Below are positions 9,316 through 21,601 of a stretch of DNA of 64,000 bases, piece after piece. The stretch covers positions 124,441,741 to 124,505,740 of the forward strand of contig CM041465.1 of NCBI GenBank assembly GCA_023213395.1. Direction: 5' to 3'. The position numbers were made by a program, and so were the translations under genes. Source of the stretch: Cycas panzhihuaensis (lineage: Eukaryota > Cycadophyta). Within the stretch, counting starts at the first letter, position 1. The number at the start of each line of letters is the position of its first letter. The notes under the pieces are model-generated. The model had not been told where the DNA came from. It ran no database searches and worked only from the letters and a program-made list of their open reading frames with translations.

Positions 9316-10095
9316 CTACTGGTGGTCAACAAGCTGCTTCATACAATTCCTTGCATTGGCCAGGTTTTGCTTAAAGTTAGAAAGGATTTGGTCCATCCGA
9401 AACTTTTGTTGGGCTGAGGTAGTTTGAAAATTGGTTGCTAAGGTATGGTGTGAAGGGGGGTGATAACCATATAATGCCAGAAATGGGGACATAACAATGG
9501 CTAAATGGTGAGATGAATTGTGCCAATATTTTGCTAGGGATAACCAGGAGGTCCACTTAGCTTGGTGATTTGAGAGCAAACTGTATAGGTACGTTTCAAG
9601 GGTTTTGTTCAGGGCCTTCGATTAACCATCAGTTTGAGGATGATAAGAAGTACTAATGTTGAATAATGTTCCTAGAGCTTTAAAGAGTTCTTGCCAGAAA
9701 GAGCTAATGAACTTGGGATCTCTATCACAAACAATGGTCAAGGGAAATCCATGAAGGCAAAAAATAAATTGGACATAAAGATCAACAAGATGGGATGATT
9801 TATACGAGGCACATACTAGGATCAGATGTGAATATTTGGTTAATCTATCAATGATCACCAAGTTGAGCCAAACCAGTGGATATAGGTAGGCCAGTGATAA
9901 AATCTATGGCAATATCCTGCCATTTACCTTGAGGAATGTGTAGTGATTAGAGGAGTCCCGATAGAGCTTTGTTACCCACCTTGTTTCACTAACAAGTGTC
10001 ACACTCAAATACAAAGGTAAAGATGGTAGGCTTCATATGAGGCCAAAAGAAATCTGCACAAATATGTTAATAGGTTTTATTGAATCGCGAATGCC
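9316..10095 (-). pseudogene. pol: R1 integrase core
   Basis: Zinc-binding half: HICADFFWPHMKPTIF and FECDTC. Core: DIAIDFITGLP (first catalytic Asp), MVIIDRLTKYSHLI, TIVCDRDPKFIS (second Asp), TSYHPQTDG followed by a stop and SKALNKTLE. The Glu normally following QTDGQ is Lys here (a G-to-A change), so the triad is incomplete. The rest (WLSLAKYWHNSSHHLAIVMS, LALYGYHPPS) is typical of plant chromoviruses. Frameshifted in several places. Confidence 0.85.
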
Positions 10096-10935
10096 CCCCC
10101 TAAGGGAGTAGAGTGATACTTTGTTAAAATTCAAGAGATGAAAGAGGAGGATGGGTGCACAAAGATGCGATTCCTAAATAGCAAATGGTTGTTGTGTGTC
10201 GACCACCCTTTTTGGTTTAGAACTTTTTCATTCTAGATAGAATAGTCAGGTTGAGCCTGGTTTGCAGCATGTAATTTATTGAGCCAAAGGGGATGGGGCT
10301 TTCATATAGCATGAATGCCGAGGTTGGGGGTACTAGGATTAGGGGGAAGTCGAGAAAGGGCATCCACAACCACATTGTCTTTTCCCTTCTTATAAGATAT
10401 TGTAAAGTCAAAAACCTATAGGTGATCAATCCATTTAGCCTATTCTTCCAACAAAACTGACTGATCTAATAGATTGTGGAGGCTACGGTGGTCAATGAGG
10501 ATAATGAATTTTGCCCCCAAGAGATATTGTTGCCACTTATCCACAGTGTGCAGGATCGCTCTCATTTCCTTCTGGTATGTTCATAGTCAGAGTTCGTGGT
10601 CTTTCTGTCTTTCTGTTTCTAGCATTCAAATGCAATGGTGTGGTAGTCTTGCATAAGAACTGCATCGAGGCCAAACCTTGATACATCACATTCTAGCTAG
10701 AATGGTTGGGTGAAATTAGGCATGCCAAGAACTAGGGTAGAGGTCATTACTAATTTGAAATGGGAAAAGATAGCTTTGGCCTCCAAAGATCGTTGAAAAG
10801 AGTCTTTGCGAAGCAAGTTGGTTAATGGAGCTACTAAAGAGGCATAGTTTCGTACAAAATGGCGGTAAAACCCTGTAAGGCCAAGGAATACCCACAGTTA
10901 TGTGAGATTGGTCGATGTTGGCCAAGTAGTGATGA
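10096..10935 (-). pseudogene. pol: R1 RNase H and RT thumb, decayed
   Basis: Continuing down from RT, the minus strand shows thumb-connection fragments (HNWGYSLALQGFYRH-like text near 10850-10900) and RNase H pieces around 10450-10720. Alignment with R2 supports the assignment: both share the stretch for a QKEMRAILH-like helix. Too broken to call catalytic residues with confidence. Confidence 0.6.
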
Positions 10936-11520
10936 TCAATATTTTATCAGGGTCCACACATATTGGAGTTCTATTTTTTCAAAATCACACTTAGAAAGTT
11001 TAGCATATAATTGGTGTTGGTGTAATATTCGGAAGATGATCTCCAGCTGACGAATGTGATGGTCCAAGCACAAACTATAGATGAGTATATCGTCAAAGAA
11101 GACAATGACAAATTTCCAAAAATAAGAGCCAAAGACCTTATTCATGAGTGCTTGGAAAGTGGGGGGTGTGTTGTGAAGCCCAACAGGCATCACTCTGAAC
11201 TTGAAGTGGCCATGATAGGTTCGGAAAGGTCTCTTATTGGAATCTTCCAGAGCAATCAAGATCTGATAATATCCAGATTGTAAATTTAACTTAGAAAAGA
11301 TCAAAGCTCCATGGATCTCATCCAGCATTTCATCTATCCTTGGAGTGGGGAACTTATTTTTTATGGTAATCTTATTAAGCTCCCTATAATCCACACAAAG
11401 GCGAAAGGAGCCATCCTTCTTCCTACCCAAGACTATTGGGGTTGCATATGGGCTTTTTCTTGGCTAGATTATTCCTATATCCATTAGCTCAATAGTGATT
11501 TTCTTGATTTCATTTGACTA
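10936..11520 (-). pseudogene. pol: R1 reverse transcriptase
   Basis: A 165-residue open stretch begins at GRKKDGSFRLCVDYRELNK and includes IKNKFPTPRIDEMLDEIHGA, FSKLNLQSGYYQI, FRTYHGHFKFRVMPVGL and the catalytic box FVIVFFDDILIYS. The box keeps both Asp residues. The preceding part (PRKSPYATPIVL) is still legible past a stop near 11430. The TPRIDEMLDE and SKL-x-L blocks are standard for plant chromoviruses. Confidence 0.93.
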
Positions 11521-11599
11521 GAAATAAGAATTTCTATATGGTCGTAGGCTAATTGGGTCATGATTTGGATTGCAATTTGATTGTATGGTAGAAACCACA

Positions 11600-12140
11600 G
11601 TTAGGTGGGGTGGTGGCAAAAAAGGGGAACAAATACTTACTCATACTTGGTAATGACATCTTGGATGTGTGGGTGGATTTGGAGGTCAACCTAGATATTA
11701 TTGAGGTGAACGATATAATCGAGGTTGGTTTGAAAGTGTCTTTTCATGCGGCCTGGCGACTATATCTCATAGATTTTGTGTGTTCTGCCCACTTGGTCTT
11801 TGAACAATATGAATGGATTGATTCGGGAGTTGTTTGTACTATAAGTTCCTAAGGATTGTAGCCACTGGATCTCCAATATAATGTCAAATCCTCTTATAGA
11901 TAATGCGTAAAAATCTAAGATTAGGAGATATGTGCCAATCTAGACATGTAGGTATTTTATGGCACCGGCACAATGGAGCTTCTGGTACCCTGGCAAGGAG
12001 CAGGTGAAGCCAAGTCTTTGGAACAATGTAGAGGTTTAGTTCCCTAGCCAATGAGATATCAATAAAGTTCAATGACATGCCGTCGTTAATCAATGTTGAC
12101 ATTGGAGCCTTCCAGAGCATGCCCTTGACTCATAGGGGTT
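11600..12140 (-). pseudogene. pol: R1 protease region
   Basis: The minus strand shows STLINDGMSLNFIDISLAREL, a decayed form of the chromovirus aspartic protease site (normally I-D-S/G-G/S-S/T-x-x-N-F-I). It is followed by IGTYLLILDFYALSIRGFDIILEIQWLQSLGTY-type text, the family-typical fold segment also seen in R2. The catalytic Asp has shifted or changed, so activity is unlikely. Confidence 0.75.
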
Positions 12141-12249
12141 CAGGACAAGAGGTGGATGCTACAGCTAATAAGGATACTTCAAGTTGAGGATCAGGGGTGG
12201 GGACCTCCAAGAATTCTTCTTCAGCCTTATATTCTGAATTAGAATCTGA

Positions 12250-13060
12250 GTGTTCATTAGAGGATAGGATGGGGTCGATAGAAAAGACCGTACACCTCAC
12301 TTTACAAATATGGTCATGCTCGAGAGTCCACTTTCCTTAGCACTGAACACAGAGGCCTACCTCTACTTGTCATTATGCTTTTTCTTGTGACATTTGGACC
12401 CTTTTTGTTGAGGGTTCTTTTGTCTGTCAATCTATTGCAAGTTGAGTTGTATCATCAAATCAAGGTCAGGGACGTTGGAAGTTTGTCTGAGGTCAAGTTG
12501 TAACATCAAATTGGGGTTGAGGCTGTTGGAAGTCTGTCTAACGGGAACATGAGAACCATGGGTTGTCTCTTCGGGTGGGCAAGGGTCTTTTTGCTGTAAA
12601 TTCCACCTCAGTTGCTTTAGCCATTCTGATTGCTTCCTTGAGAGAGGGTAAGGATAGCATCTTGAGGCGCATCTAAATATAGTCCTTGAGTCTCGCTACA
12701 TATGTGTCTATCAAAGTTTGTTTATCCAGACTTTGGCTTTGTGGGGACCAATTGTATAGTGCTTGGAATTCATCTATAAATAGCTCTACTAGTGATGATT
12801 GTTTAAGCCTTGTCAATTGAGTGAAGAATGACTGACTCCAAGCGTCCTCATACTGCTTGAAGAAATAATTTTTGAAGGACAACCATGTCTGAGTTGAAGG
12901 GTATTCATTTTTTCCACCAATTGAACCAGTGATGAGCTTTTCCACCCATGTGGATGGAGGCATACAATAGTTGATCCTCTCTAGTCATTGGGTTGAGGGC
13001 GAAGTAGGATTCCAATTTACTTATCCAACTATGAGTGCTTTCTCTTTTCAAATTATGATC
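12250..13060 (-). pseudogene. gag: R1 gag
   Basis: Capsid segment: WVEKLITGSIGGKNEYPST, TWLSFKNYFFKQYEDAW, FTQLTRLKQSSLVELFIDEF and TLIDTYVARLKDYI. These match the R2 gag block by block. A zinc-knuckle relic (CVQC, then EHDHIC) sits near 12310-12350. Stop-riddled between the capsid and the zinc finger. Confidence 0.82.
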
Positions 13061-13739
13061 AAAAGTTGGAATGTTGATTTTGTGGTGTAGATGTTGTTGC
13101 CTTGGTGGATTGCTTCCCTATGGAGGATGAGGAGGGGGAGAGTTGGCTGTCATATTTGATGTCCCTGTACTGCTAGAATATGATTGCATTATTTGAGAAA
13201 CTAGTGCTATTAAATCTACCTTTGAAGGGAGTTTGGCTAATTTAGCTTTTTTCTAAAATCGTCAAGTTCTATTTCTAGTGTAGTGATCCTTTTGGCTTAT
13301 GAGGAAGCGTCATAAGTACAAAATGGGCTTTAAAGGAGAGGGACTTAGCAAGAAGAAAGGGAAATGCACAAAATGAGAAATAGCAAGAGAGAATGGGTTT
13401 TAAGAAATGGGGAATGCCTTGATAAAAAAAGAAGGGATAAAGAGAGGGAAAGGGTACTTGGGGTGTCTATAGCTTGTAGACCCCTGAATTTATGTACAAA
13501 AACACCTAGTGCACTTGGACAAGCGCAAAAAACTCATTGAAATAAGATATGTCAGTTTTAGGGATGAAATTTTTGGCAGCAGGGCCCACAGACTCCTCGA
13601 GTGCCATGATACCCAAAAATTGATCTTAGTCCATGCAACTGTACTTTTTCGTATAGATTCATATAGCCATATGCCTATACAGCCAAAACACAGTTAGACA
13701 GTCTTTCTCTATCCCTCCACAAACATTGAATATACCTTT
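13061..13739 (-). other. R1 gag start and leader; junction with copia A
   Basis: 13061-13320 is low-quality gag N-terminus. 13430-13600 aligns with the R2 leader at 31250-31420 (shared GGTGTCTATAG, CACCTAGTGCACTTG, GGGCCCACA). From about 13620 the similarity is lost and copia A gag begins near 13740. No LTR of either element is recognisable at the junction, which points to a deletion that removed the 5' ends of both. Confidence 0.55.
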
Positions 13740-14600
13740 AAAACAACTTATTTTTTTCTCCCTCAGTAAAACAAATAAACTCATTGATCAAGATTATAGC
13801 ATATGGAAATTGAAAATGCAAGTCTACTAAAGGCAAAAAATACATGGGAAATAGTGACAAGTAAAGAGACCAAACCCATTGATATAGTGAATATCCTCAT
13901 TTCCATATTGTTGTCTATAGGAGATGCTTTAATGAGTCACATTGGCTTTGTCACCTCTTCTTCAAAAGCCTGGAAGATCCTAACCTCATTATACAGTCAA
14001 AAAAATGAGGCACAGACAATTTTTGTCAGAGAACAACTGTATAGAGTCAACCTTAAAGAATGAGAGAAAGTGTCAGATTTTATAACCAAGATTATTGAAA
14101 TAAAAAATGGCTTAATCTTTGCAGCCAACATTTTACCTGATTTCGAACTTGTTCATTTAATTTTAAATGAATTGCCAAAACCATCTGATACCATGGTATA
14201 TACACTCACCATAGGAGGACATACAACAAATAGGTAATATGTTACAACAAGAGCAGAGGAACAAGAGATATGAAGAAGAGGCTAACATCGAGGAAGCATT
14301 CACATCCAAGCTAAGCATAGAGGGTAGAGGTCGATCTAGAAACATAATGAGAGGACACAACAGAAATACTAAGGATGGGCTAGATTTCCAGCCAGATCTT
14401 CCTGGTCCCCAGAAGAGGAAGAACTTCATGAGGATCAACAAAAAGAGGCAGACCAAGAGAATCCAAAGAATGTTTTCATTGGAGGAGGTATGGTCACTTG
14501 TCTAGTGAATGTAGGATGAGAAATTTACAAAATTGTTATTATTGTGGAAAAACAAGACACTCTTCTAACTGCTGCCCACAAAAGCAAGTAGATATTTAGA
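13740..14600 (+). pseudogene. gag: A gag
   Basis: The N-terminal block KLIDQDYSIWKLKMQ then KAKNTWEIV is the copia Gag entry motif (Y-x-x-W). It is followed by AWKILTSLYSQKNEAQTIF and REQLYRVNLKE, the SLY / L-x-L-x-x-x motif region. A Glu/Arg-rich tail leads to one CX2CX4HX4C zinc knuckle, CYYCGKTRHSSNCC, near 14537-14580. Closest in style to B and D gag. Several stops and shifts. Confidence 0.85.
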
Positions 14601-14984
14601 GAGGGAAGAGAGTAGAAGGAAACTAGAGCCAAGAATAGGAAGAAGAAGAGGAAGAAACAACACCACAACTCTCTCCATATGCACCAATAAAAACTATGAC
14701 TAGTACGTGGCTTTATGAGAGTAAAATCACATGATAGGGAGGAAAGAATGGTTTGAAACATTGCGGCCATACTTCACAAATAAAACTGTAGAATTTGCCG
14801 ACAACTTTCCTCTGCAAGTCAAAGGAAAAGGTACCATTGCTATCACAATTGATGGAAAAGTCAAGAAAATTGGAGAAGTGTTATATGTACCTAGTTTAAA
14901 AAGAAATCTCTTATATGTATCCCAATTAAGGAAAAAGGACTCCAAGTCGTCTTTAATGTAGATGGAAGTTGTCATATTCATGAC
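14601..14984 (+). pseudogene. pol: A protease
   Basis: The copia protease site (normally W-x-x-D-S-G-A-S-x-H-M) is decayed to STWLYESKIT-stop-HMIGRKEWF. The downstream fold is legible: VEFADNFPLQVKGKGTIAI, VKKIGEVLYVPSLKRNLLYV. Comparison with B and D (WYIDSSASSHMTG, WYIDSGTSRHMTS) supports the call. Confidence 0.82.
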
Positions 14985-16329
14985 ATGAAAAACAATGGAG
15001 TTGTAATTACAAAAGGTGTTGAAATTGGTAATCTCTATAAATTGATTTTAACACCCATGTTCCCTGATCATTCTGTAAAGTCATTTATTGTTAACAACAC
15101 TACTAATAAAATTTGGCATTCTAAGTATGGGCACATTGCAGATAGAAAATTGGAACTATTAAAAAAATCTAATATGGTGGATGGTTTCTCTGAGATGTCT
15201 TTTGAGTTTTTTGTATGCAAAAGTTGTATGATGGGCAAGAATCATCGAGTTCCTTTCCAACAGAGCACATGAAAAGCACAAAAAATTAGAATTAATTCAT
15301 ACTAATTTGTGTGGACCAATAACACCCTACTCAATAAATGGAGATAGGCACTTCCTCACTTTCATCAATGATTTTTCTAGAAAATCTTGGGTCTACTTTC
15401 TTTTTAGTAAGTCAAATGTCTTAGATTACTTCAAAGAATTCAAAGCACAGGTTGAGTTGGAGAGTGAATGCAAGATCAAGATCCTTCGATCTAATAGAGG
15501 AGGAGAATATAATTTAAAAAACTTCTGTCAATTTTGTAAAATAAATAGAATACAAAAACATCTAACTATTCCATATACACCACAATCAAATGGAGTAGTT
15601 GAACGTATGAACAGAACAATAATGGAGATGGCACGAAGCATGATAAACAAGAAAGCATTAACAAAAACTTGTTGGGTAGAAGCAGTCAACATAGTAGTAT
15701 ATCTCATCAACAAAAGCCCCACACAAGCTCTAGATAACTTTTTAAGAAGCATGGGCCGGCAAAAAACTAAATGTAAGTCATCTTAAATTTTTTGAGAGTA
15801 AAGCTTATGTTCATATTCTTGATAATAAAAGAACAAAGTTAAAGGACAAAAGTATAGAATGCATAATGATTGAATATAGTAGCAAGTCCAAAGTATATTA
15901 ATGCATAAATCCAAAAACAAATAGGATCTATGTTAGTAGAGATGTAATTTTTGATGAACAGGTAAATCAAAAAGCAAAGAAAGAATACCAACAATTTGAA
16001 GGAGGTACATAGATATATATACCAATTGAAGAAGTATCTGAAGTCGCTAAGGCAGAGAAGCATACATCAAATAGTGATCCTTAAGATGAAAGAATCTCAA
16101 AACAACATCAACTACTCGAAGAAGAACAAAACATTTTTGATGAAGAACAAAGCTCTTCTTAAAATAGTAGTCATGAATCTTCAAGAAAATTACCTAGCTG
16201 ATACATTAAGACTCTTGAAGAATCCAAAAGAAATGTGTTTGGTCAAAGAACCAGGTCACAAAGACACCAAAGCTTACTATGCTCTGTTGAACCATAGGAT
16301 TATTCAGAAGCTTGTGAGCATCTAGAATG
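14985..16329 (+). pseudogene. pol: A integrase
   Basis: Pre-integrase zinc motif: IWHSKYGHIADRKLELLKK, then CKSCMMGKNHRVPF. In the core, the first catalytic Asp position is Asn (HTNLCGPITPYS), the second is Asn (LRSNRGGEYN), and the Glu is present (NGVVERMNRTIMEMA). Both Asp-to-Asn changes are single G-to-A steps. The C-terminal part runs through KSIECIMIEYSSKSK and a long acidic linker to about 16329. Confidence 0.88.
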
Positions 16330-16668
16330 GCAAAAAGCCATGGATGCAGAAATCAATGCAATCAGAAGGAATAAGACCTAGGAATTAGTGGATGGTCCCA
16401 CAAGTAAACCCATCATTAGTTGAAAATGGTTCTACACAATAGAAGAGAAGTTCGATGGTACTATTAAAAGGTACAAGACAAGATTGGTCGCAAAAGGTTA
16501 AACTCAAATAGAAGGAATAGATTATGAGGAAACCTTTTCACCAATAGCCAAATTAATTACTATACGAATAGTAATAGCCATGGTAGCCCTTCAAATGGAA
16601 ACTCATACAGATTGACGTCAAAAGTGCCTTTTTGAATGAAGATTTCGCTGAAGAAGTTTACATGCATC
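16330..16668 (+). pseudogene. pol: A reverse transcriptase, part 1 (before the D insertion)
   Basis: Copia RT start: LEWQKAMDAEINAIRRNKT, then a decayed W-x-Y/F-x-I block, RYKTRLVAKG, GIDYEETFSPIAKL. It ends in EEVYMH where D interrupts. The last five bases GCATC (16664-16668) are the target duplicated at 21804-21808. Confidence 0.88.
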
Positions 16669-16870
16669 TGATAGAATTCTAAGACACAGATGAATAGAAC
16701 TGAATGGTTCAATACTTATTGATCAACTGAATGGAAATTTATACAAGTTGGAGTTGTAACTCCTTTGGAACTAAATGTAACCGCTACATGTCTAACCGAC
16801 ACATGTCCAAGTGGTGAGTGTCTTACGTTACATACAAAGTGGGTCTCTAGATAAAACATTATATCCAACA
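16669..16870 (-). repeat. D 3' LTR (202 bp)
   Basis: On the minus strand it starts TGTTGGATATAATG and ends AGAATTCTATCA. The adjacent purine run AAGAGAGGG (16871-16879, minus strand) is the polypurine tract. Confidence 0.96.
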
Positions 16871-16885
16871 CCCTCTCTTAATGTT

Positions 16886-17378
16886 TTATCCGGTTAATCC
16901 TATTTTGTCTCTGAGAATTTGAAATTTGTCTTTACCCAGAGGCTTGGTCAGAATGTCAACCACTTGATCTGAAGTTGGGCAGTACACAAGATTGATTTCC
17001 TTATTTTGAATCTTTTCTCGGATGAAGTGTTGATGCACCTCAATGTGTTTTGTTACGGCATGCGATCGGGTTCTTTGCAATCTTGATTGCACTCTGATTG
17101 TCACAATGGAGTATAGTGGCTTCTTGTTGAGACAGATTTAGATCTTGAAGAAGTTGCCTCAACCAAATCGCTTACGTGGTGGCACCGGTGACTTGTACTA
17201 CTGTACATGGATGACAGGCCACAGTGGCTTGTTTCTTACTGCTCCAGGAGATAGGAGCTGATCCAAGGAAGAAGCAATGTCCGCTAGTGGATTTTCTTTG
17301 TTCCTTGTCACCTGCCCAATCTGAGTCACAGTATCCGATTAACTGAGTTGTATTCTCCTTTGGATATGTCAACTTTAG
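16886..17378 (-). pseudogene. pol: D RNase H
   Basis: Motifs in order: LIGYCDSDWAGDKEQRKSTS (catalytic Asp), GHCFFLGSAPISWSSKKQ, a decayed EAEY segment, TKHIEVHQHFIREKI, then VVDILTKPLGKDKF near the C-terminus (16886). A frameshift separates 17172-17372 from 16886-17104. Confidence 0.9.
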
Positions 17379-18330
17379 TTACATTGTTCCCTTGGATACC
17401 TTAGTATCTTCTTTCTTTGCTTGCCAATGTCTTTGTCTTGGCTCATGCATGTATCTAGATATTAATCCTGAGAATAAGCAATGTAAGTGCAGTTCTTTGT
17501 CGGATAGATAAGACTCCCAACAAGTTGCACGTACAATGTGACATTGATGTGAGGTTCTTCTTAAATGCGGTATCATGTTACAATTGACTTCCATGGGTGT
17601 ACTGCATGGATTGCACTCTTCCATTCTAAACTTTGCTAGCAAATCTTTGATGTATTTGGTCTGACATAAGGTGAATGCAGTGTTCTGTTGTTCTACTTGG
17701 ATCCCTAGGTAATAGTTGAGAAGACCTAGGTCGGTCATTTCAAACTTCCTCTCCAATTGATGTTTTATGTCACTTACAGATTCAACATCATTACACCGTA
17801 AGTATCATGTCATCAACATATACAACCTAATTGTGACTTCGTTTGTACCTTTTACATACAAGCTTGAGTCTCAGCCGCACTTCCGAACCCATTTTCATAT
17901 AGGTATTCATCAAGTTTGGCATACCAAGCACGAGGAGCTTGGTTCAGACCATACAAGGCTTTCTTTAATTTGCAGACCAAGTGTTCCTGACCCTGCTTAA
18001 CGTATCCTTCAGGTTGGGCCATATACACTTCTTCCTTGATCTCTCCATTTAGAAATGCACTTTTGACATCTAGTTGATACACATTCCAATTTTTTGAGTC
18101 GCTAGAGCAATTCCATTCTCACAAAGTCTTTGAGTTTTGCTACTGGTGAGAAGGTTTCATCATAGTCCACCCCAGCTGTTGGAGTGTATCCCTTAGCAAC
18201 TAACCTAGCCTTATATTTTTCCACTTTCCCATTTGCGCCTTCCTTTATTTTGTAGATCCATCTGCAATTTACCACTGATTTATTTGGTGGTAATTCTACT
18301 AAATCCCAGGTTTGATTCTTGATGATAGAG
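17379..18330 (-). pseudogene. pol: D reverse transcriptase
   Basis: WIYKIKEGANGKVEKYKARL, VAKGYTPTAGVDYDETFSPV, a shift, YQLDVKSAFLNGEIKEEVYM, LVCKLKKALYGLNQAPRAWY, the catalytic YVDDM (read from 17795-17815 in another frame), then FEMTDLGLLNYYLGIQV and QTKYIKDLLAKF. All standard copia RT blocks are present; three frameshifts or stops divide them. Confidence 0.93.
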
Positions 18331-19520
18331 TCTAATTCAGAATTCATGGCATTTCTCCAAACTGAGTGTTCTTTAGCTTCTGTATATGACTGCGGTTCCA
18401 GATGGCTGTATAGAGCCCTTGGTTTTTGGCTTCTTGTCCTGTGTGGTAAGATGTCTTCCTTTCTTTCCTCAATGGTTTTGAGATACCATTTGGGAAGCCT
18501 TTTTTCTTTTTCTGTTTCAACTGCCTTGGGTTCATCTGGAAATGTTTCCTCATCTTCCGAAGTAGGGTGACTTTCCTGAGTTTCTTCTGGAAGATCTTCA
18601 GAGGTAATTTTGGATCGTTCTTTAGGTTCTTCTTCAGGTGGTTCTTGAAGAATGTTCTGAGAATATCCCTCTATTACTTGGATTTGCTTGCTAAGCTCTT
18701 CATCACTATCTTCGTTGAACACAACATCACGGCTTGCATAGATCTGGTTTGTCTTGGGATCTATGCACTTGTAGGCTTTAGAGTTCTTACTGTATCCAAT
18801 CATGATACATTCTATGCTTTTCGAGTCTAGCTTGGTTCTTCTTTTGTCTGGTATGTGTACAAAGGCTTGACTGCCAAATACCTTTAGATGGCTAACATCT
18901 GGTTTTTTTCCTGTCCAAGCTTCTTCAGGTGTAAGATGTTCTACTGCTTTGGTTGGGCTCCTATTCAGTAAGTAACATGCAGTGTTTACTGACTCTGCCC
19001 AATAATTCTTTGGGACTCCTTTCCCATGCACCATACTACGAGCCATTTCCATGATCACTCTGTTCTTCCTTTCTGCCACCCCATTAGATTGAGGTGTATA
19101 GGGAGTGGTGATCATCTTCAATTCCATTGACTTTGCAATATTCCAGGAATTCTTTTGAAATGTATTCACCTCCCCCATCTGATCGTATGCATTTGATTTT
19201 TCTTGGACTCTAGTTCAACTTCGCTTTGAACTCTTTGAATGTTGCATATACTTGGACTTGTTATGCAAAAATAGACCCAGATTTTCCTTGTCATATCATC
19301 TATGAAGGTGAGAAAGTATCTGCATCCGTTGATGGAGTACGGAGTGAGCGGTCCACATATATCAGTGTGAATGAGTTCTAGTTTCTTTTGGGCTCGCCAT
19401 TTGCTTTCCTTGAAGGGCAATCTTTGCTGCTTCCCTGATTGACAACTTTTACATACAAAATTATCAAGTGATTGATGGGAGTCCATCAACTAAACCTTCC
19501 TTTTCATTTTTTTAATTTGT
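18331..19520 (-). pseudogene. pol: D integrase
   Basis: Zinc part: NFVCKSCQSGKQQRLPFKES. Core: LIHTDICGPLTPYS (first Asp intact), FIDDMTRKIWVYF, a shift near 19170 where the second Asp block lies (IRWGR/MGEVNTF, degraded), then NGVAERKNRVIMEMARSM (Glu intact). The long open C-terminal part from 19178 includes EEAWTGKKPDVSHLKVFG, a GYSKNSKAYKC block and an acidic linker leading into RT. Confidence 0.92.
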
Positions 19521-19696
19521 CTAATGGAAGGTGTCCATACTTGAAATGCCACATTTTGTCATTATGATTTACAGCAGTGCATGCTTTTACAACAGTGACG
19601 GATATGAAAGCAACCTATCTGGTCATTACTTTCTATCCCCTTTGCAATTACATGGCCATTATTTTTCATGTCAAGGATATAACAATATCCTTTTCA

Positions 19697-20929
19697 TCAA
19701 AGACCGTTCTCTGACCCTTTTTTCCAAGTTGGTATATAGACAAGATTCATCTTTATGTCAGGAACTAACAACACATTTCCAATTTTTTTGATGCTACCTT
19801 GCAGTTCTATAGCAATGGTTCCTACACCCTTGATGTTGAGGGGATATTTATCCCCTAGCTCCACAGATTTGTCTGAGGCATAAGGCTGCAAGGTTTCGAA
19901 CCACTCCTCCCGGCTGGTCATGTGACGCGATGTTCCTGAGTCGATGTACCACACGTCTTTATCTTGGAGAGATGCGGCAAGAGCAACGATGAATGCGGTC
20001 TCCTCCTCTTCTTCTTCATTTTGTTCCTTGCTGTAATTGCCCATGGGTCTTTTACCTTCTCAATGTCGCTCTCCTAGTTGGGCATTGGTATGGAAAGTGT
20101 CCCGCTGGCCACAATGATAACATAGGTCAAATGCTCTCTGAGAACTTGCAAAATGATCGGTCTTACCACAATTGTAGCACAGTCTTGGCACTGAGAGGTG
20201 TCCTCTTCCTCGCGAAACTTGCCATCTTCCTCGAGACCGGCTCAACTCGAGCCCTTCCTCGTCCTCTGCTTCTTCCTCTGGTTCCCAGTTGCTTTGGATA
20301 CAAAGGCATCTTCAAGTTCTGCAGTCTTCATATCTTCTATTTCTTTGTTCCCGCTTTAGGAGTAGTCCGTGAGTGTGTCCAATGTCATTGTTGCTATCTC
20401 GATCATTATTTGTAATAGTGTTAATTGTGACATCGAAGGATTTAGGCAATTTCTTGGCTACCATTTCAACCGATTCGAGAATCGAAATTGCGGATCCTGC
20501 GCTAAGTAGATCATTCCAAGGATATCACTTTGTGCATGAATTGATCCGCAGTTCAGTTTCTTTCATGTGTATCTTGAATAATTCCTCCTTGAGTGCCACT
20601 ATTCTAGCTTTATTCTTTTGACCATACAATTTCTCAAAGCACTTCCAGATTTTAGCAGAAGTGGTTAAGTTTTCCACATACACAAGTAGCGGGTCAGAAA
20701 TGGATAACTTAAGCACTATTACTCCAGCACTATCCCGTTCTTCCCAACTTGTTAGATCTGCCCCAGCTGTTTTAGGCTTGTCTTCCTTTTCAAGAGCTAT
20801 TTGCCAAGCATTTTTGGCTCTCAGAAGGGTTTCTATTTTGATTTTCCATATATGGTAGTTGTTGTCAGTGAGCTTGTCTGAATCAGAGAGAGCCAAGATA
20901 GAAGAAGACATTATGGACACAAAAAACAA
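19697..20929 (-). pseudogene. gag: D gag and protease
   Basis: Gag: SILALSDSDKLTDNNYHIWK, KIETLLRAKNAWQIA, IWKCFEKLYGQKNKARIVAL. After a frameshift near 20525 a Gly/Arg-rich tail carries two zinc-knuckle-like motifs, CYNCGKTDHFASSQ and CYHCGQRDTFHTNA, both missing the last Cys. Protease: DVWYIDSGTSRHMTSREEWF, with an intact DSG active site, then GNVLLVPDIKMNLVYI. B shares the two-knuckle layout. Confidence 0.9.
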
Positions 20930-21601
20930 GTTGCAGACGTCCTAGGTCGTACAACGGTACGGATTTTTGTATGGTACGGAAGGTGTACGGATGAAGGCAA
21001 ACTATACCTCAAAAGAAAGCTGGTGGCGAGAGGATTCCAGATCTGAAATTATTTTTCTAAGACAGTCCCTAGTTTGGGAGAAAAACAGTTTGAAAAGCAA
21101 TCTTGGCGGCTAGGTTTTTTTGAGAAAAATGCTCATATCAATCAAATCACTCATTTAAATCGGTCAAAATCAGTCACAATGGGGCGTCTGAGTATACTGA
21201 GAGTTTATGAACATTTTCGGAGAGAAAATCGAGAGAAAGCGAGGATTTTGCGTACTGTGTCTCAAAACCCACGCCCTTCCGAAACCGGTAAAACCCCTTG
21301 AAACGGCTCTGATGACTTCGTGCCAATAGAGAAAGATGACGAGGATGGTCCGATCTACCGTCTGCCAAATTTCAGCTCATTCTCGAGCACTTTGATTTTT
21401 GTCCAGATGCGGTTACATCGTGTCCGTACGGTCAAAATTCTTCTCTCCTTTGTTTTGATTACGGGTGAGCTTTGTTGCCTCCTTCTTGCCTTCCGAACTT
21501 CTTGGGTCTTTCACAGTTATTCTACCTTTGTCTTGCTTGGACACAACTTAATCACTGGCACAACCCTCTCTCAATCAGACGGATGACTCGCTCTAATACC
21601 A
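20930..21601 (-). promoter_or_regulatory. D leader and primer-binding site
   Basis: The PBS TGGTATTAGAGC (minus strand, 21590-21601) abuts the 5' LTR and matches initiator Met-tRNA with one difference. About 650 bases of untranslated leader separate it from the gag ATG at 20929. The stretch near 20940-20990 has several GTACGG repeats, also seen in the leader of B. Confidence 0.9.

Larger units (their letters stand above)
8396..13720 (-). mobile_element. R1: Ty3/gypsy chromovirus (3' LTR to leader)
   Basis: On the minus strand, reading from high to low coordinates: leader, gag, protease, RT, RNase H, integrase, chromodomain, polypurine tract, LTR. R2 is a relative sharing the leader and LTR architecture. 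The 5' LTR is missing; the leader stops at an unresolved junction with copia A near 13600-13740. Stops and frameshifts occur in all domains. Confidence 0.85.
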